This document shows, one piece after another, positions 43,840 through 52,192 of a stretch of 64,000 nucleotides of DNA (position 1 is its first letter; each line of letters opens with the position of its first letter). Below the pieces are notes generated by a model. The model worked only from the letters and a program-made list of their open reading frames with translations, did no database searches and was not told where the DNA came from. The DNA lies in contig NZ_LQIK01000008.1 in assembly GCF_001499855.1 (NCBI RefSeq), positions 50,147 to 114,146 on the forward strand, read 5' to 3'. The stretch is from Mycobacterium sp. GA-0227b (GTDB lineage Bacteria; Actinomycetota; Actinomycetes; Mycobacteriales; Mycobacteriaceae). The position numbers were made by a program, and so were the translations under genes.

Positions 43840-44454
43840 ATGCGCCGTGAAGTCAGCACCGTCGAGCAGTTGCGAGCGATCGTCGGGCAGCCGGACCGCT
43901 ATGTCGCCAACAAGGTGAAGGACCGGCTGTCACCGGTCCAGCGTGACTGGCTTGCGCACTCGCCGTTGGGTTTCGTCGCGACGACGGATGCCCGCGGCCG
44001 CGTCGACGTGTCGCCGAAGGGTGATCCCCCCGGATTCGTCCACGTCATCGACGACACCACGATCGCGATTCCCGAGCGGCCGGGCAACAAACGTGTCGAC
44101 GGCTACCTCAACGTCCTGCAGAACCCGCATGTCGGCACGCTGTTCCTGATTCCGGGCCGCGGCGACACGCTTCGGATCAACGGCACGGGCAGAATCCTCT
44201 CCGACGCGGACTATTTCGATGCGTTGGCCGTGAAAGGAAAACGACCGATCCTGGCCCTGGAGGTTGCGATCGAAGAGGTGTTCTTCCACTGCGCCAAAGC
44301 GTTTCTGCGTTCGGACGCATGGGATCCGACGACCTGGAATCCGTCGGCGCTGCCGAGCGTTGCGCAGCTGCTCAAGGCGATTCGGTACGACTGGAGTCAG
44401 GCCGAACTCGACGAGTACTACAGCGAGGAGAACACCCGCGGCCGCCTGTACTGA
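43840..44454 (+). CDS. Pyridoxamine 5'-phosphate oxidase-family FMN-binding protein
   Basis: 204 residues from the ATG at 43840 (MRREVSTVEQLRAIV). It has the split-barrel flavin family pattern: SPLGFVATTDARGRVDVSPK, GDPPGFVHVIDDTTIAIPER, PGNKRVDGYLNVLQNPHVGT and LFLIPGRGDTLRINGTGRI. The C-terminal extension with FHCAKAFLRSDAWDP marks the subgroup often annotated as MSMEG-type PNPOx proteins, with FMN or F420 as cofactor. The substrate is unknown. Confidence 0.85.
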   Translation: MRREVSTVEQLRAIVGQPDRYVANKVKDRLSPVQRDWLAHSPLGFVATTDARGRVDVSPKGDPPGFVHVIDDTTIAIPERPGNKRVDGYLNVLQNPHVGTLFLIPGRGDTLRINGTGRILSDADYFDALAVKGKRPILALEVAIEEVFFHCAKAFLRSDAWDPTTWNPSALPSVAQLLKAIRYDWSQAELDEYYSEENTRGRLY

Positions 44455-44463
44455 CGCCCCGGC

Positions 44464-44512
44464 GATTCGGGTGTAGACGGTCGCGGTGAGCGCAACCAAC
44501 TACACCGAAATC
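44464..44512. repeat. Intergenic palindrome GATTCGGGTGTAG...CTACACCGAAATC (element C)
   Basis: 13 bp arms with two mismatches flank a 23-base centre. The right arm CACCGAAATCACC is identical to that of element B. It fills the 79 bp gap between two codirectional genes, so it is a repeated element or terminator. Confidence 0.65.
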
Positions 44513-44533
44513 ACCAGTCATTAGGGTGGCGGA

Positions 44534-45889
44534 ATGCGGACAGGGCGCAGGGAGGCGGTGGCCGTCGCCGTCGGCGTGGCGCTGGTCGTCGCGGCGTTCG
44601 TCGTACCGCACCTGCATCTGGGCATCGTCACCCCGCTGATCAACGCGACGCCCAAGCGCCTCCACGACTACGCCGACACCGCGCCGATCTTCGGGTGGTG
44701 GGACGCACACGTCGGGTGGGGCACGCTTCCGGCGATTCTGATCGGCGCGGCGGCGGTGCTGTGGGGGCCGTCGCTCGCGCAGCGGCTGCCGTGGCGCGCG
44801 GTTCCGTGGATCACCTGGCTCACGGCGTGCGCGTGGGCGTTCTCGCTGGCGATGGTCGACGGCTGGCAGCGCGGCTTCGCCGGCCGGCTCACCGCCCGGC
44901 ACGAGTACCTGCGACAGGTACCCACCGTCACCGACATCCCGCACGCGCTGCGCACCTTCGCCGACAGAATCCTTGACTATCAACCGGATTCGTGGATAAC
45001 CCACGTATCGGGACATCCGCCGGGCGCGCTGCTGACGTTCGTCTGGCTGGACCGAATCGGGTTGGGCGGCGGCGCATGGGCGGGTCTGCTGTGCCTACTG
45101 GTCGGCTCCAGCGCGGCCGCGGCAATCGTGGTGGCGGTGCGCGCGCTGGCCGAGGAGAAGACCGCCCGGTGGGCGGCGCCGTTCGTCGCCGTGGCGCCGA
45201 CGGCGATCTGGATCGCGGTGTCGGCCGACGGCTACTTCGCGGGCGTGGCGGCGTGGGGTATCGCGCTGCTGGCGCTGGCCGTCGCGCGCACGCCCCGGTG
45301 GCCGGTGCTGGCGTCCGCGGGCGCCGGTCTGCTGCTGGGCTGGGGCATTTTTCTCAATTACGGGCTGGGTCTGATGGTGTTGCCGGCACTCGCGGTGCTG
45401 CTGTGCGCGCCGGACTGGCGGGCCTCGCTGCGCGCGGCGGTGCCGGCGATCGTCGTTGTCCTCGTGGTGGTGGGAATTTTCGCGATCCTGGGCTTCTGGT
45501 GGTTCGACGGTTATCACCTGGTGCAGGAACGGTATTGGCAGGGCATCGCCAACGACCGCCCGTTCCAGTACTGGGGGTGGGCGAATCTGGCCTCCGTGGT
45601 GTCTGCGATCGGCCTGGGCAGCGTGGCCGGGATCGGCAAGGCGTTCGACATCGCCGCGATTCGACGTCGATCCGGCCTGCACATGATCCTCGCGGGGGCG
45701 CTGCTGGCGATCGTGTTCGCCGACCTGTCGATGCTGAGCAAGGCCGAGACGGAACGCATCTGGTTGCCGTTCACAATCTGGCTGACCGCTGCGGGCGCGC
45801 TGCTGCCGCACCGGACACACCGTTGGTGGCTGGCGGTCAACGTGGTGGGCGCCCTGCTGCTCAACCACTTCATCCTGACGAATTGGTGA
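44534..45889 (+). CDS. Multi-pass membrane protein (Rv0541c homologue), GT-C-like topology
   Basis: 451 residues with about ten to eleven hydrophobic helices, starting RREAVAVAVGVALVVAAFVV. An extracytoplasmic loop after TM3/4 carries WITHVSGHPPGALLTFVWLD, the only strikingly conserved-looking polar segment. Rv0541c holds the same position between menE and the Rv0540-Rv0539 glycosyl genes in M. tuberculosis. The topology and neighbourhood recall polyprenyl-phosphate glycosyltransferases (GT-C), but no family motif is decisive, so function is open. Confidence 0.8.
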   Translation: MRTGRREAVAVAVGVALVVAAFVVPHLHLGIVTPLINATPKRLHDYADTAPIFGWWDAHVGWGTLPAILIGAAAVLWGPSLAQRLPWRAVPWITWLTACAWAFSLAMVDGWQRGFAGRLTARHEYLRQVPTVTDIPHALRTFADRILDYQPDSWITHVSGHPPGALLTFVWLDRIGLGGGAWAGLLCLLVGSSAAAAIVVAVRALAEEKTARWAAPFVAVAPTAIWIAVSADGYFAGVAAWGIALLALAVARTPRWPVLASAGAGLLLGWGIFLNYGLGLMVLPALAVLLCAPDWRASLRAAVPAIVVVLVVVGIFAILGFWWFDGYHLVQERYWQGIANDRPFQYWGWANLASVVSAIGLGSVAGIGKAFDIAAIRRRSGLHMILAGALLAIVFADLSMLSKAETERIWLPFTIWLTAAGALLPHRTHRWWLAVNVVGALLLNHFILTNW

Positions 45890-45923
45890 CGGCCGTCTAC
45901 GCCATCCGGCCGGCGGGCAGACG

Positions 45924-46553
45924 CTAGGACAGCGTCAGGCTCGCGACCACCCGGTTGCCGATCGGATGGACCCTGGTCAACGCCAGCCCGGCGTTCTCGG
46001 CGATCTCGGCGGCGCAGTCGATGCCGACCGAGGCCCACTGGAACCAGGGGCCGACCGTGCGCGAGGACTCCAGCCGAACCCAGCCGGTGCGGATACCGTT
46101 TGTCAGCGCCTCGAACTCGGCGATGCAGCGACCGCCACGACGCAGCAACTCCGCCGCCCTGCGCAGCACCCGCAGCGGATCACCACCGAGACCCACGTTG
46201 CCGTCGGCCAGCAACACGGTCTGCCACCGACCGGTCGCAGGCAGCTGCCCGAACACGTCCCGGCGCAACACCGGAGCACCGTTGCGGCGGGCCAGGCCGA
46301 CGGCGGTCGCGGACTGGTCGACACCCAGTGCGGGGACACCGCGTCGGATCAGCTCGATCACCAACCGGCCGGGGCCACAGCCGAGGTCGATCGTCGGCCC
46401 TTCGCACAGGTCGACGACGGCCCGGTCGAACCTGCCGTCGGCGTGCACACCGCCGATCCAGTTGTGCACGGGCAGGTTTCGCACCTCACCGTCATCGTGG
46501 CGGATCCAACAGCGCTCGCCGTCGAGGGCGCGGTCGTAGAGGTGTCCCAGCAT
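45924..46553 (-). CDS. SAM-dependent methyltransferase
   Basis: 209 residues from MLGHLYDRALDGERCWIRHD at 46553. It is a class I methyltransferase with motif I TIDLGCGPGRLVIELIRRGV, motif II-like ALGVDQSATAVGLAR and motif III-like TVLLADGNVGLGG. It is the last gene of a three-gene unit, overlapping the DUF2064 gene by 1 bp (TGATG). The acceptor may be a glycolipid or sugar processed by its two partners, by inference from context only. Confidence 0.86.
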   Translation of the reverse strand: MLGHLYDRALDGERCWIRHDDGEVRNLPVHNWIGGVHADGRFDRAVVDLCEGPTIDLGCGPGRLVIELIRRGVPALGVDQSATAVGLARRNGAPVLRRDVFGQLPATGRWQTVLLADGNVGLGGDPLRVLRRAAELLRRGGRCIAEFEALTNGIRTGWVRLESSRTVGPWFQWASVGIDCAAEIAENAGLALTRVHPIGNRVVASLTLS

Positions 46554-47215
46554 CAGGCCCGCACCGCCTTGGCCGCATGAGCGAACCGGCTCTGCGGCAG
46601 GCACTTTCGCCGCACGACGTCGATGTCGTCGAGGGTGTCGAAGTCCGCGAGCACGTCGACCATGGCGACGTCGACCCCGTCGCTGCGCAACGCCGCGAGG
46701 GTCATCGCGCCGGTGTCGGGCCGCGACATCGGCACTGTTCGCAGGCAGTCCGCCATGGACGGCCGCGAGACGCCCAGCACCCACCATCCGCCGTCCTCGG
46801 CGAGTCCGAGCACCGCGTCGGTGTCGATCAGGCCCCGGCCGCAGTCGGCGAGCAGATCAGCGCTCACCTGCGGGGTGTCCATTCCGATCTGCAGGACCGG
46901 GATACCGGTGGACGCGTCGGCGTGCGCGTTTGCCAATCGCTCGGCGAAGTCGGCGCCACGTTGGGCCAGCACGGTGAAATCGGCGAGGCGGCAGCGTATT
47001 TCGTCTCCGCGGCTAGCGCGGTTCAGGTCGCCGGTCATTGCGACGACCCTGCGCTCGACAGGCGCGGCAGCCACGGCGTCGAGCGTGTCGAGCAGCGCGG
47101 CGGCGGCGATGTCCGCGGCGGCGGTGGCACCGATCGAGGCCGCGAGGCGGGTCTTCGCCAAACCGGGTACCGGCGCCTTGGCCACGACCAGCACGGTCAC
47201 CGGGAGCACGGTCAC
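46553..47215 (-). CDS. DUF2064 / TIGR04282-type glycosyltransferase-like protein (Rv0540 homologue)
   Basis: 220 residues from the GTG at 47215, which overlaps the preceding stop as GTGA. It has a nucleotidyl/glycosyltransferase-A-like fold with VLVVAKAPVPGLAKTRLAAS (the AKxPxxGxxKTRL motif), MDTPQVSADLL and EDGGWWVLGVSRP. Rv0540 in M. tuberculosis pairs with the GT2 Rv0539, as here. The family is thought to use nucleotide sugars but the product is unknown. Confidence 0.86.
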   Translation of the reverse strand: MTVLPVTVLVVAKAPVPGLAKTRLAASIGATAAADIAAAALLDTLDAVAAAPVERRVVAMTGDLNRASRGDEIRCRLADFTVLAQRGADFAERLANAHADASTGIPVLQIGMDTPQVSADLLADCGRGLIDTDAVLGLAEDGGWWVLGVSRPSMADCLRTVPMSRPDTGAMTLAALRSDGVDVAMVDVLADFDTLDDIDVVRRKCLPQSRFAHAAKAVRA

Positions 47216-47868
47216 GAGATCACCCGCCAGAAGTCCAGCGCCGCCACCACGCTGCCGCGAACCGACCCGCTGACCTTCGACTTGCCGCCGGTGCGGGCGC
47301 CGTAGTCGACGTCGCGCTCGACGACGCGCCAACCCGCGGCCGCGGCCCGAACGAGCAGCTCGAGCGGATACCCGGAGCGGCGGTCGGTGACCCCGAGTTC
47401 GAGCAGCGCATCGCGGCGGGTGACGCGCATCGGCGCGATGTCGTGCACCGCCAGGCCGTGGCGCCGGCGCAGCCGCCAGCACACCGCCGCGGTGCCGAGC
47501 CGGGCGTGCCACGGCCACTTCACGCCGGGCACCGGTCGGCGCCGACCGATCGCCATGTCCGCGCCGCGGTCGAGCTCGTCGACCAGTGCCGGCAGGTCAC
47601 CGGGGTCCAGTGAGCCGTCGGCGTCGAGGACGGCCACGATCGGCGTCGTCGCCGCCACCACCCCGGCATGCACCGCAGCGCCGTAACCGGGGCGCGTCTC
47701 GGCGACCACTTCGGCGCCGTGCCGCAGCGCCACCTGCGCGGTTGCATCGGTGCTGTTGTTGTCGACCACCAGCGGCCGGTATCCGGCCGGCATCGCCGCG
47801 AGCACGCCGGGCAGTGATTCCGCCTCGTCGAGGCACGGCAGCACCACGGTCACCGGACAGTCGGGCAT
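47212..47868 (-). CDS. GT2-family glycosyltransferase (Rv0539 homologue)
   Basis: 218 residues from MPDCPVTVVLPCLDEAESLP. It has GT-A fold motifs: LVVDNNSTDATAQVALRHGA, the DxD-type IVAVLDADGSLDPGDLPALV, and GARTGGKSKVSGSVRGSV near the end, a feature of polyprenyl-phosphate sugar transferases. There is no TM region. It heads the coupled unit with the DUF2064 protein and the methyltransferase, suggesting successive steps on one glycan. The sugar and acceptor are unknown. Confidence 0.87.
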   Translation of the reverse strand: MPDCPVTVVLPCLDEAESLPGVLAAMPAGYRPLVVDNNSTDATAQVALRHGAEVVAETRPGYGAAVHAGVVAATTPIVAVLDADGSLDPGDLPALVDELDRGADMAIGRRRPVPGVKWPWHARLGTAAVCWRLRRRHGLAVHDIAPMRVTRRDALLELGVTDRRSGYPLELLVRAAAAGWRVVERDVDYGARTGGKSKVSGSVRGSVVAALDFWRVIS

Positions 47869-47971
47869 GGTGTCGAGGCTAACCACCACCCCACTACCCC
47901 AACCAGCCGATTGATGACGAATCCGTGACATCGGCGCAGGTCGTGGCCGCATCGGGCTACTCTCGGGAAGT

Positions 47972-48673
47972 GTGACGCGCGTATTGATCGCCGACGACGA
48001 CACCGTCGTGCGCGACGTCGTGCGTCGCTATCTCGAACGCGACGGGCTCGACGTGGCGATCGCCCACGACGGGACGGAGGCGCTGCGGTTACTCGGTTCC
48101 CAGCGCATCGACGTCGCCGTGCTCGACGTGATGATGCCTGGCCCGGACGGGCTGACTCTTTGCCGCAACCTGCGCCAGCGCGGCGGCTACACGGTCCCGG
48201 TGATTCTGTTGACCGCGCTCGGCGAAGAGGACGACAGGATCGCGGGCCTGGAGGCCGGCGCCGATGACTACCTCACCAAACCGTTCAGCCCGCGCGAACT
48301 GGCGTTGCGAGTGCGTTCGGTGCTGCGGCGCGCACCCGCGCCCACGGCAAGGCTTCCGCTGAACGTCAGCGTCGGCGGTCTGACGGTGTCGACGGCCGCG
48401 CGCACGGTGACCGTCGAGGGTGCGCCGGTGTCGCTGACCAACCGGGAGTTCGACCTGCTGCTGTTCTTCCTCACCCACACCGACGTGGTGTTCAGCCGCG
48501 AAGAGCTGTTGAAGCGGGTGTGGCACTGGGATTTCGGCGATCTGTCGACTGTGACGGTGCACGTCAAGCGGTTGCGTTCCAAGCTCGGTGAACACCATCG
48601 GGTGCAGACGGTCTGGGGCCGCGGCTATCTGTGGAGCAGTGAAGCGCGCTCACCGGAAGGGCAGAGCGCCTAG
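47972..48673 (+). CDS. OmpR/PhoB-family response regulator
   Basis: 233 residues from a GTG start. The receiver domain has the acidic pair in [20 protein letters not shown], the phospho-acceptor Asp in [28 protein letters not shown] and the [12 protein letters not shown] lysine. A winged-helix output follows ([40 protein letters not shown]). Its stop (TAG) is fused to the kinase start in TAGTG, so the pair is a classic two-component system. The signal is unknown; it is not adjacent to any obvious target. Confidence 0.95.
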   Translation: MTRVLIADDDTVVRDVVRRYLERDGLDVAIAHDGTEALRLLGSQRIDVAVLDVMMPGPDGLTLCRNLRQRGGYTVPVILLTALGEEDDRIAGLEAGADDYLTKPFSPRELALRVRSVLRRAPAPTARLPLNVSVGGLTVSTAARTVTVEGAPVSLTNREFDLLLFFLTHTDVVFSREELLKRVWHWDFGDLSTVTVHVKRLRSKLGEHHRVQTVWGRGYLWSSEARSPEGQSA

Positions 48674-49695
48674 TGCCGACCGACCTGTGGGAGATCATCG
48701 GGTTGGCGTTGGCGTGCTCGGTCCCCGTGGTGCTTGCCGGCGCGCTGGTCATCCGCCTGGCCCGGTCCTGGTCGCTGGCGGTGAGCATGGTGGCGCTGGT
48801 GCTCATCCCCGTGCTGGCGACGTTCACCGGCGTGCTCGGCGCCAGCGGCTTCATGATCACCGAGACCTTCGAGCAGACCGCGATCGTCTTGGTGATCGTC
48901 TCGGTGGTGACGATCCCCGCCGCGGTGATGCTGGCGCGCTATCAGGCCCGCCGCACCGTGTGGGAGCAGGAGATCCGCGAGTCCGAACGGGCCGCCGAAC
49001 AGTCGCGTCGCAGGCTGGTTGCGTTCGTCAGCCACGATCTGCGCACCCCGCTGGCCGGGATACGGGCGGTGTCCGAGGCGATCGCCGACGGTGTGGTACC
49101 CGACGCCGAAGTGCGGGTGCACGCGAAAACCATTGAGCACGAGTCGGTCCGACTGTCGGAGATGGTGGACGACCTGTTCGAGATGTCGAAGATCAACGCG
49201 GGTGCCGTCCAGCCCGTGTTCGACAAGGTTGCGCTCGACGAGGTCGTCGACGATGTGCTGACCGCCCACCGCATCGCCGCCGAGCGCGCAGGTGTGGCGT
49301 TGACAGTCGACCTCCCCGCGACGCCCGTGCGGGTGCTGGGCAGCGACCGCGCACTGGTGCGGGTGTTGTCCAACCTGGTGGCCAACGCGATCGCGCACAC
49401 GCCGGCGGGGGGCCGAGTGTTGCTGGCGCTGGGGTCCGACGAGAACGGCGCGTGGGCGCGCGTCGACGACACCGGTGTCGGTATCGACGAGGCGGACCTG
49501 CCCCGGGTGTTCGACGTCGCGTACCGCGGCTCGAACGACCGCGTGCCACGGGCGGACTCGTCGCTGCCCAGCGGCTCGGGATTGGGTCTGGCGATCGCCG
49601 CGGGCCTGGTGCAGGCGCATCGCGGCACGCTGTCGGCGCGCAACCTGCGCACCGGCGCTCGGTTCGAGGTGCGATTGCCGCTGGCGCCGGACTAG
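48673..49695 (+). CDS. Sensor histidine kinase
   Basis: 340 residues from a GTG. Three hydrophobic helices in the first ~100 residues ([50 protein letters not shown]) leave little periplasmic sensor. A helical linker is followed by the phospho-acceptor His in [17 protein letters not shown] and the ATPase boxes [14 protein letters not shown] (N), [14 protein letters not shown] (G1) and [17 protein letters not shown] (G2). The short sensor suggests membrane or intracellular sensing. Confidence 0.94.
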   Translation: MPTDLWEIIGLALACSVPVVLAGALVIRLARSWSLAVSMVALVLIPVLATFTGVLGASGFMITETFEQTAIVLVIVSVVTIPAAVMLARYQARRTVWEQEIRESERAAEQSRRRLVAFVSHDLRTPLAGIRAVSEAIADGVVPDAEVRVHAKTIEHESVRLSEMVDDLFEMSKINAGAVQPVFDKVALDEVVDDVLTAHRIAAERAGVALTVDLPATPVRVLGSDRALVRVLSNLVANAIAHTPAGGRVLLALGSDENGAWARVDDTGVGIDEADLPRVFDVAYRGSNDRVPRADSSLPSGSGLGLAIAAGLVQAHRGTLSARNLRTGARFEVRLPLAPD

Positions 49696-49728
49696 CACGC
49701 CATCTCTCTCGCGAGTCCAGGCTTGTTT

Positions 49729-49744
49729 TTGAGTGATCACTCAA
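49729..49744. promoter_or_regulatory. Perfect 16 bp palindrome TTGAGTGATCACTCAA
   Basis: A perfect palindrome 38-53 bp upstream of the Ddn-like gene at 49782, ideally placed for a repressor at its promoter. The form (AGTGATCACT core) is typical of TetR operators, yet no TetR gene is adjacent; the nearest are at 56360 and 9216. Confidence 0.55.
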
Positions 49745-49781
49745 TTAACGTCGGTAACTCGAGACCGAGTAGGAGGTTGCA

Positions 49782-50234
49782 ATGGCGACGAGAAGTGCCG
49801 ACAGGGCGGTTCGGAAGTTCAAGCTGGAACGGCAACTCGGCCGGGTCCTGATGAATCCGGTGGTCGCGGCGCTCGACCGCGTGGGCATCCGGTCGTCGCT
49901 GGTGGTCGATCTGGAGACGATCGGCCGCAGGACCGGCGAACCCCGCCGCGTGCCGTTGGCCGGCCGCGCCGACGACGCCGGCGTCTGGGTGATCTCTCAG
50001 CACGGCCGCCGCGCCGGCTGGGCCCACAACATCGCCGCGAACCCGAAGGTGCGCGTGCGCATCAACGACGAATGGCGCACCGGCACCGCAACGTTCGAGC
50101 CCGAGGACGATGTCCGCGCACGGGCCCGCAGCTTCGGCGGAGCGGGCAAGCTCAGCCAGTCGGCCACCGCGTTGACGATGCGCGCGATGGAGAGCGATCC
50201 GATCTCGGTACGGATCACCTTCGCCGACGAGTGA
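49782..50234 (+). CDS. Nitroreductase/deazaflavin-dependent (Ddn-like) protein
   Basis: 150 residues; AGGAGG precedes the ATG at ideal spacing. It belongs to the DUF385 split-barrel family: SSLVVDLETIGRRTGEPRRV, then WVISQHGRRAGWAHNIAANP and KVRVRINDEWRTGTATF. It is more distant from the tandem pair at 35124-36039 than those are from each other. F420H2-dependent reduction is the family chemistry. A palindromic operator just upstream suggests it is induced by a ligand of an unlinked repressor. Confidence 0.85.
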   Translation: MATRSADRAVRKFKLERQLGRVLMNPVVAALDRVGIRSSLVVDLETIGRRTGEPRRVPLAGRADDAGVWVISQHGRRAGWAHNIAANPKVRVRINDEWRTGTATFEPEDDVRARARSFGGAGKLSQSATALTMRAMESDPISVRITFADE

Positions 50235-50235
50235 T

Positions 50236-51363
50236 TTAATCGGGCAGCGAGTTGCTCAGGCGTTCGGTCGCGGCGACGTAGTCCTCGATGAACTCCCGCA
50301 CGACTTCGCGAGCGGGTTTGACCTTGTTCATCAGCCCCACGCCCTGGCCGACGAAATACGTCGCCAACGCCTGGGCACCCGGATGGCCCTGCGAGGCGAG
50401 CACGTCGATCCGGCGGATGACCGGCTCGGACAGCATTGACTGCAACGGCAACGGCAACGGCCGCTGACCGCCGTCGCTCGGCAGCCACGCTTGCGTCCAA
50501 TCCGAAACGAGTTGGCGCGCAGGCTTTCCCGTCCTGCCCGCCGAACGGACGGTATCGCGCGACGTCGCGGCCAGGAACTTCTGCTTGGTGTACGGCGCGG
50601 TCTCGGCCTCTTCGGTGGTGAGCCACACCGATCCGGTCCATGCCCCGTCGGCGCCCATCGCCACCGCCGCCGCCATCTGCCTGCCCGTGACGATCCCGCC
50701 CGCGGCGAGCACCGGAACCTTGGACCCGACAGCCGCCACAGCCTCGATGACTTCGGGGATCAACACCAGCGTCGTCACCTCGCCGCAGTGCCCACCGGCT
50801 TCGGTGCCCTGCGCCACGATCAGGTCGACGCCGGCGTGCACCTGTTTCACCGCGTGCTCCTTGGCCCCCACCAGCGCCGCGACCGGGATGCCGTTCTCCT
50901 TGCCCGCTTCGATCATGTAGTCCGGCGGAACACCGAGCGCGTTGGCGATCAGCTTGATCGGATGGCTCATCGCCACGTCGAGCAGATCCTTGCCGGTGTT
51001 GCCGGACAGGATGGGCGGACCGGTGCGCGGCGACGCCTCCGGCTCGATGTCGTGGGCCGCCAGCAGTTCGGCGATGAAGCCGCGGTACTCGTCCGGGATG
51101 CGGGCGGCGAGGTCGCCAGTCGACAGCTTCTCCCCCTTGCCCTCGAACTTCGCGGGCACGATGATGTCGAGGCCGTACGGCTTGCCGCCGACGTGGTCGT
51201 CGATCCACGACAGTTCCTGGTCCAGCAGCTCGGGGGTGTAGGCGGTCGCGCCCAGCACGCCGAAACCGCCGGCGTTGGTCACCGCGGCTACGACGTCACG
51301 ACAGTGGCTGAAGGCGAAGAGCGGAAAGTCGATACCGAACTGTTCGCAGATGGCGGGCTTCAC
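50236..51363 (-). CDS. Nitronate monooxygenase family protein
   Basis: 375 residues from MKPAICEQFGIDFPLFAFSH. It is an FMN TIM-barrel of the nitronate monooxygenase/2-nitropropane dioxygenase family with AAVTNAGGFGVLGATAYTPE, VDLIVAQGTEAGGHCG (the active-site region that includes the conserved His) and GSKVPVLAAGGIVTGRQMAA. A long C-terminal lid follows. It oxidises alkyl nitronates, such as propionate-3-nitronate, in class I enzymes. It converges on the Ddn-like gene. Confidence 0.88.
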   Translation of the reverse strand: MKPAICEQFGIDFPLFAFSHCRDVVAAVTNAGGFGVLGATAYTPELLDQELSWIDDHVGGKPYGLDIIVPAKFEGKGEKLSTGDLAARIPDEYRGFIAELLAAHDIEPEASPRTGPPILSGNTGKDLLDVAMSHPIKLIANALGVPPDYMIEAGKENGIPVAALVGAKEHAVKQVHAGVDLIVAQGTEAGGHCGEVTTLVLIPEVIEAVAAVGSKVPVLAAGGIVTGRQMAAAVAMGADGAWTGSVWLTTEEAETAPYTKQKFLAATSRDTVRSAGRTGKPARQLVSDWTQAWLPSDGGQRPLPLPLQSMLSEPVIRRIDVLASQGHPGAQALATYFVGQGVGLMNKVKPAREVVREFIEDYVAATERLSNSLPD

Positions 51364-51376
51364 GCCACCAGTATCA

Positions 51377-52192
51377 CTAAGTCAAACCTGTATCCGAGAG
51401 AAACCTCCGGATCTCGTCGAGCATCTGGCCGCCGACGAGCAGCTCCGGGTCGTTGTGTCCGGCGCCCGGCACCAGCACGTAACGCTTCGGCTCGTTGGCG
51501 GCGTCGTACAGCCGGCGGCTCATCGACTCGGGCACGATGTCGTCGCGAGCCCCCGCGATCACCAACAGCGGTACCCGGACCGACGCGATGCGGTCGATCG
51601 ATGGGTAGCGGTCGGTCAGCAGCCAACGCACCGGCAGCCACGGATAGTGCACCGCGCCGACATCGGGCAGCGAGGTGAACGGTGAGCGCAGCACCAGCGA
51701 GTGCGGCGGCCGTTCCACGGCGAGCCCGACAGTAACTGCGGCGCCGAGGGATTCGCCGAAATAGACGATCTTCTCGACGCCCGGCTGTGCGGCCAGCCAG
51801 GTCTGCGCGGCCCGCGCATCGGCGGCCAGGCCCTCCTCCGACGGGCGGCCCGCATTACCGCCGTAGCCGCGGTAGTCGAACAACAGCACCGAGCAGCCCA
51901 TCCGGTTCAGCGCCGAGGCCAGCGGCACGCGCATCGACCGGTCGCCCGCGTTGCCGTTGAACACCAGCACGGCGGGAGCGTTGCCCTTGACCGGGAAAAA
52001 CCAACCCGCCAATCGGATTTCGTCGTCGGTCTCGATCACGACGTCCTGCCCGTTGGGCAACATCGTGGCGGCGGGCGGCAGCGGACCCGGCGACGGGAAG
52101 TAGATCAACCGCCGCTGCTGGGACCACAGGAGACCGATCAGACCCGCCGCCACGAGCGTGACGATAACGAGTATGCCGACCGTCCGGCGCAT
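51377..52192 (-). CDS. Alpha/beta hydrolase, Bem46/ABHD13-like
   Basis: 271 residues. One N-terminal TM (about 5-25) is followed by QRRLIYFPSPGPLPPAAT and a hydrolase domain: GNAPAVLVFNGNAGDRSMRV, LLFDYRGYGGNAGRPSEEGL, nucleophile Ser in VYFGESLGAAVTVGLAVERP, acid region in GARDDIVPESMSRRLY and catalytic His in VLVPGAGHNDPEL. It is probably anchored facing the periplasm. It overlaps the epimerase stop by 1 bp. The substrate is unknown. Confidence 0.87.
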   Translation of the reverse strand: MRRTVGILVIVTLVAAGLIGLLWSQQRRLIYFPSPGPLPPAATMLPNGQDVVIETDDEIRLAGWFFPVKGNAPAVLVFNGNAGDRSMRVPLASALNRMGCSVLLFDYRGYGGNAGRPSEEGLAADARAAQTWLAAQPGVEKIVYFGESLGAAVTVGLAVERPPHSLVLRSPFTSLPDVGAVHYPWLPVRWLLTDRYPSIDRIASVRVPLLVIAGARDDIVPESMSRRLYDAANEPKRYVLVPGAGHNDPELLVGGQMLDEIRRFLSDTGLT

